Shown: positions 24,001 to 24,725 of the stretch, one piece after another
Position numbering within the stretch: position 1 is the first letter of the stretch
Layout: every line of letters starts with the position of its first letter
From: Armadillidium nasatum
Taxonomy: Eukaryota > Arthropoda > Malacostraca > Isopoda > Armadillidiidae
Reading direction: 5' to 3'
Length of the DNA: 24,725 nucleotides
Assembly: GCA_009176605.1 (NCBI GenBank)
Contig: SEYY01000995.1
Location: 5,001-29,725 of the forward strand
Notes under the pieces: generated by a model
The model's input: the letters and a program-made list of their open reading frames with translations, nothing else
Told to the model about the DNA's origin: nothing
Database searches by the model: none
Made by a program: the position numbers and the translations under genes

Positions 24001-24149
24001 TAAAACTAAAACTTTCAGAGGAGATAAATTCAAGAATGAAGAATAATAAAAAAAAAAGAATAACAAATTTTGATAGTGGAATTTTTTTTTATTCCTTGAA
24101 AAGAAAAGACAAGTTCGAATCCCGATTTGGGTTCAATTCAAAACGAAAT

Positions 24150-24170
24150 GGGGGAGGGGGAGGAGGGGGG
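24150..24170 (+). repeat. G-rich tract with quadruplex potential
   Basis: Runs of G5, G5, G2 and G6 separated by single A residues. At least a two-tier quadruplex is possible; three-tier would need a bulge because one run has only two G. Confidence 0.6.
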
Positions 24171-24231
24171 AAAGGTGCGCCAAGATAAACTGTTTGGTTT
24201 GGGGGAAATTCTGAAGGGGAGTAAGTCCCCC

Positions 24232-24590
24232 ATTGTTGTTGTTGTTGGGGGATGAAGATGATGATGATTTTCTTGTTGATATTGGTGATGATGATGTTAT
24301 TGTTATTGTTACCATAGATGATGTTGATGTTATTGCTGTTATTGTTGGTATTGATGCTCTTGTTGTTATTGTTGTTCTTGCTGTTGTTGTTGTTGATGAT
24401 GATGATGATGATGTTATTGCTACCGTAGATGATGTTGATGTTATTGCTGTTATTTTTGGTGTTGATGCTCTTGTTGTTGTTGATGTTGTTGTTGATGATG
24501 ATGATGATGATGTTATTGTTACCGTAGATGATGTTGATGTTGTTGTTCTTGTTGATGTTGTTGGTGATGAAAATGATGATCTTTTTTAAA
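24232..24590. repeat. GTT/GAT trinucleotide field with higher-order repeat
   Basis: Imperfect (GNT) sequence of about 360 bp. A longer unit containing ACCRTAGATGATGTTGATGT repeats with starts at 24311, 24422 and 24521 (111- and 99-bp spacing). The frame of 118 codons across it (Val/Asp-rich) is open on the plus strand because every unit is a multiple of three; I do not call it a gene. Confidence 0.85.
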
Positions 24591-24725
24591 GTAATTTTGG
24601 ATTTAAATTTCGTTTCAAAAGTTTTTTAAACTTCAATTTTTGAAGTAAAAAAAGCAACTTCTATTTTGGGAAAAATGGAAGAGAAAGAACTTCCTTTTCT
24701 TCTTTTTTTATTTCTTCTTCTCTTC
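24591..24725. other. Right edge, no gene seen
   Basis: About 135 bp of A/T-rich and then CT-rich (CTTCTTCTCTTC) sequence up to the window end. Nothing recognised. Confidence 0.5.

Overview
This is a eukaryotic window, almost certainly from an invertebrate animal. It shows spliced exons with GT..AG borders in matched phases, several decayed non-LTR (LINE) reverse transcriptase copies, hAT-type DNA transposons, and a very heavy load of dinucleotide and trinucleotide microsatellites: many (TA)n arrays of about 85-126 bp, a (CT)199 tract, and (GA)n clusters. This density of long SSRs is known from decapod crustaceans and cephalopods. I cannot choose between them from sequence alone. No bacterial genes, CRISPR arrays, rRNA or tRNA genes were recognised.

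The only host gene I can support is an ankyrin-repeat gene on the minus strand. Four exons can be placed to the base: 17658-17488, 16667-16558, 2555-2383 and 2302-2129. Their splice phases agree (1 to 1, 0 to 0, 2 to 2) and the ankyrin register runs unbroken across all three junctions. The second and third exons are separated by a 14.0-kb intron, and most of this window is that intron. The gene is open at both ends: the first placed exon has a spliced 5' side and the last ends in a donor, so further exons lie outside or were not recognised.

Layout. 1-1560: minus-strand LINE relic (A). 2.0-2.6 kb: (TA)63 and two ankyrin exons. 3.2-4.6 kb: plus-strand LINE relic (B). 4902-7189: a large inverted-repeat element with arms of about 710 bp, each arm carrying its own (TA)n. 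8.1-9.1 kb: giant (CT)n-(AT)n and AT-rich compound SSRs. 9331-11178 and 11538-13167: two head-to-head copies of a BED-zinc-finger hAT-type element. 13.55-15.17 kb: a CR1-like LINE (C). 16.1-17.7 kb: SSRs and the two upstream ankyrin exons. 18612-19180: a third hAT fragment. 19.2-21.1 kb: AT-rich sequence without genes. 21.2-22.1 kb: minus-strand LINE (D) with an uninterrupted frame, ending at a 100-N assembly gap. 22.2-24.7 kb: a repeat field holding a CRE-like triple repeat, a 32-bp minisatellite, (GA)n, GATA and GACA arrays, a G-rich tract and a GTT/GAT higher-order repeat.

The parts do not form an operon or pathway: selfish elements have colonised the introns and flanks of one ankyrin gene. 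I found no convincing novel molecular system. The strongest leads are the 110-nt ankyrin exon wedged between two microsatellites, the hAT family with quadruplex-prone GC-rich termini, the long inverted-repeat element rich in nuclear-receptor half-sites, and the possible double-stranded RNA that the two inverted structures would form in the intron transcript.
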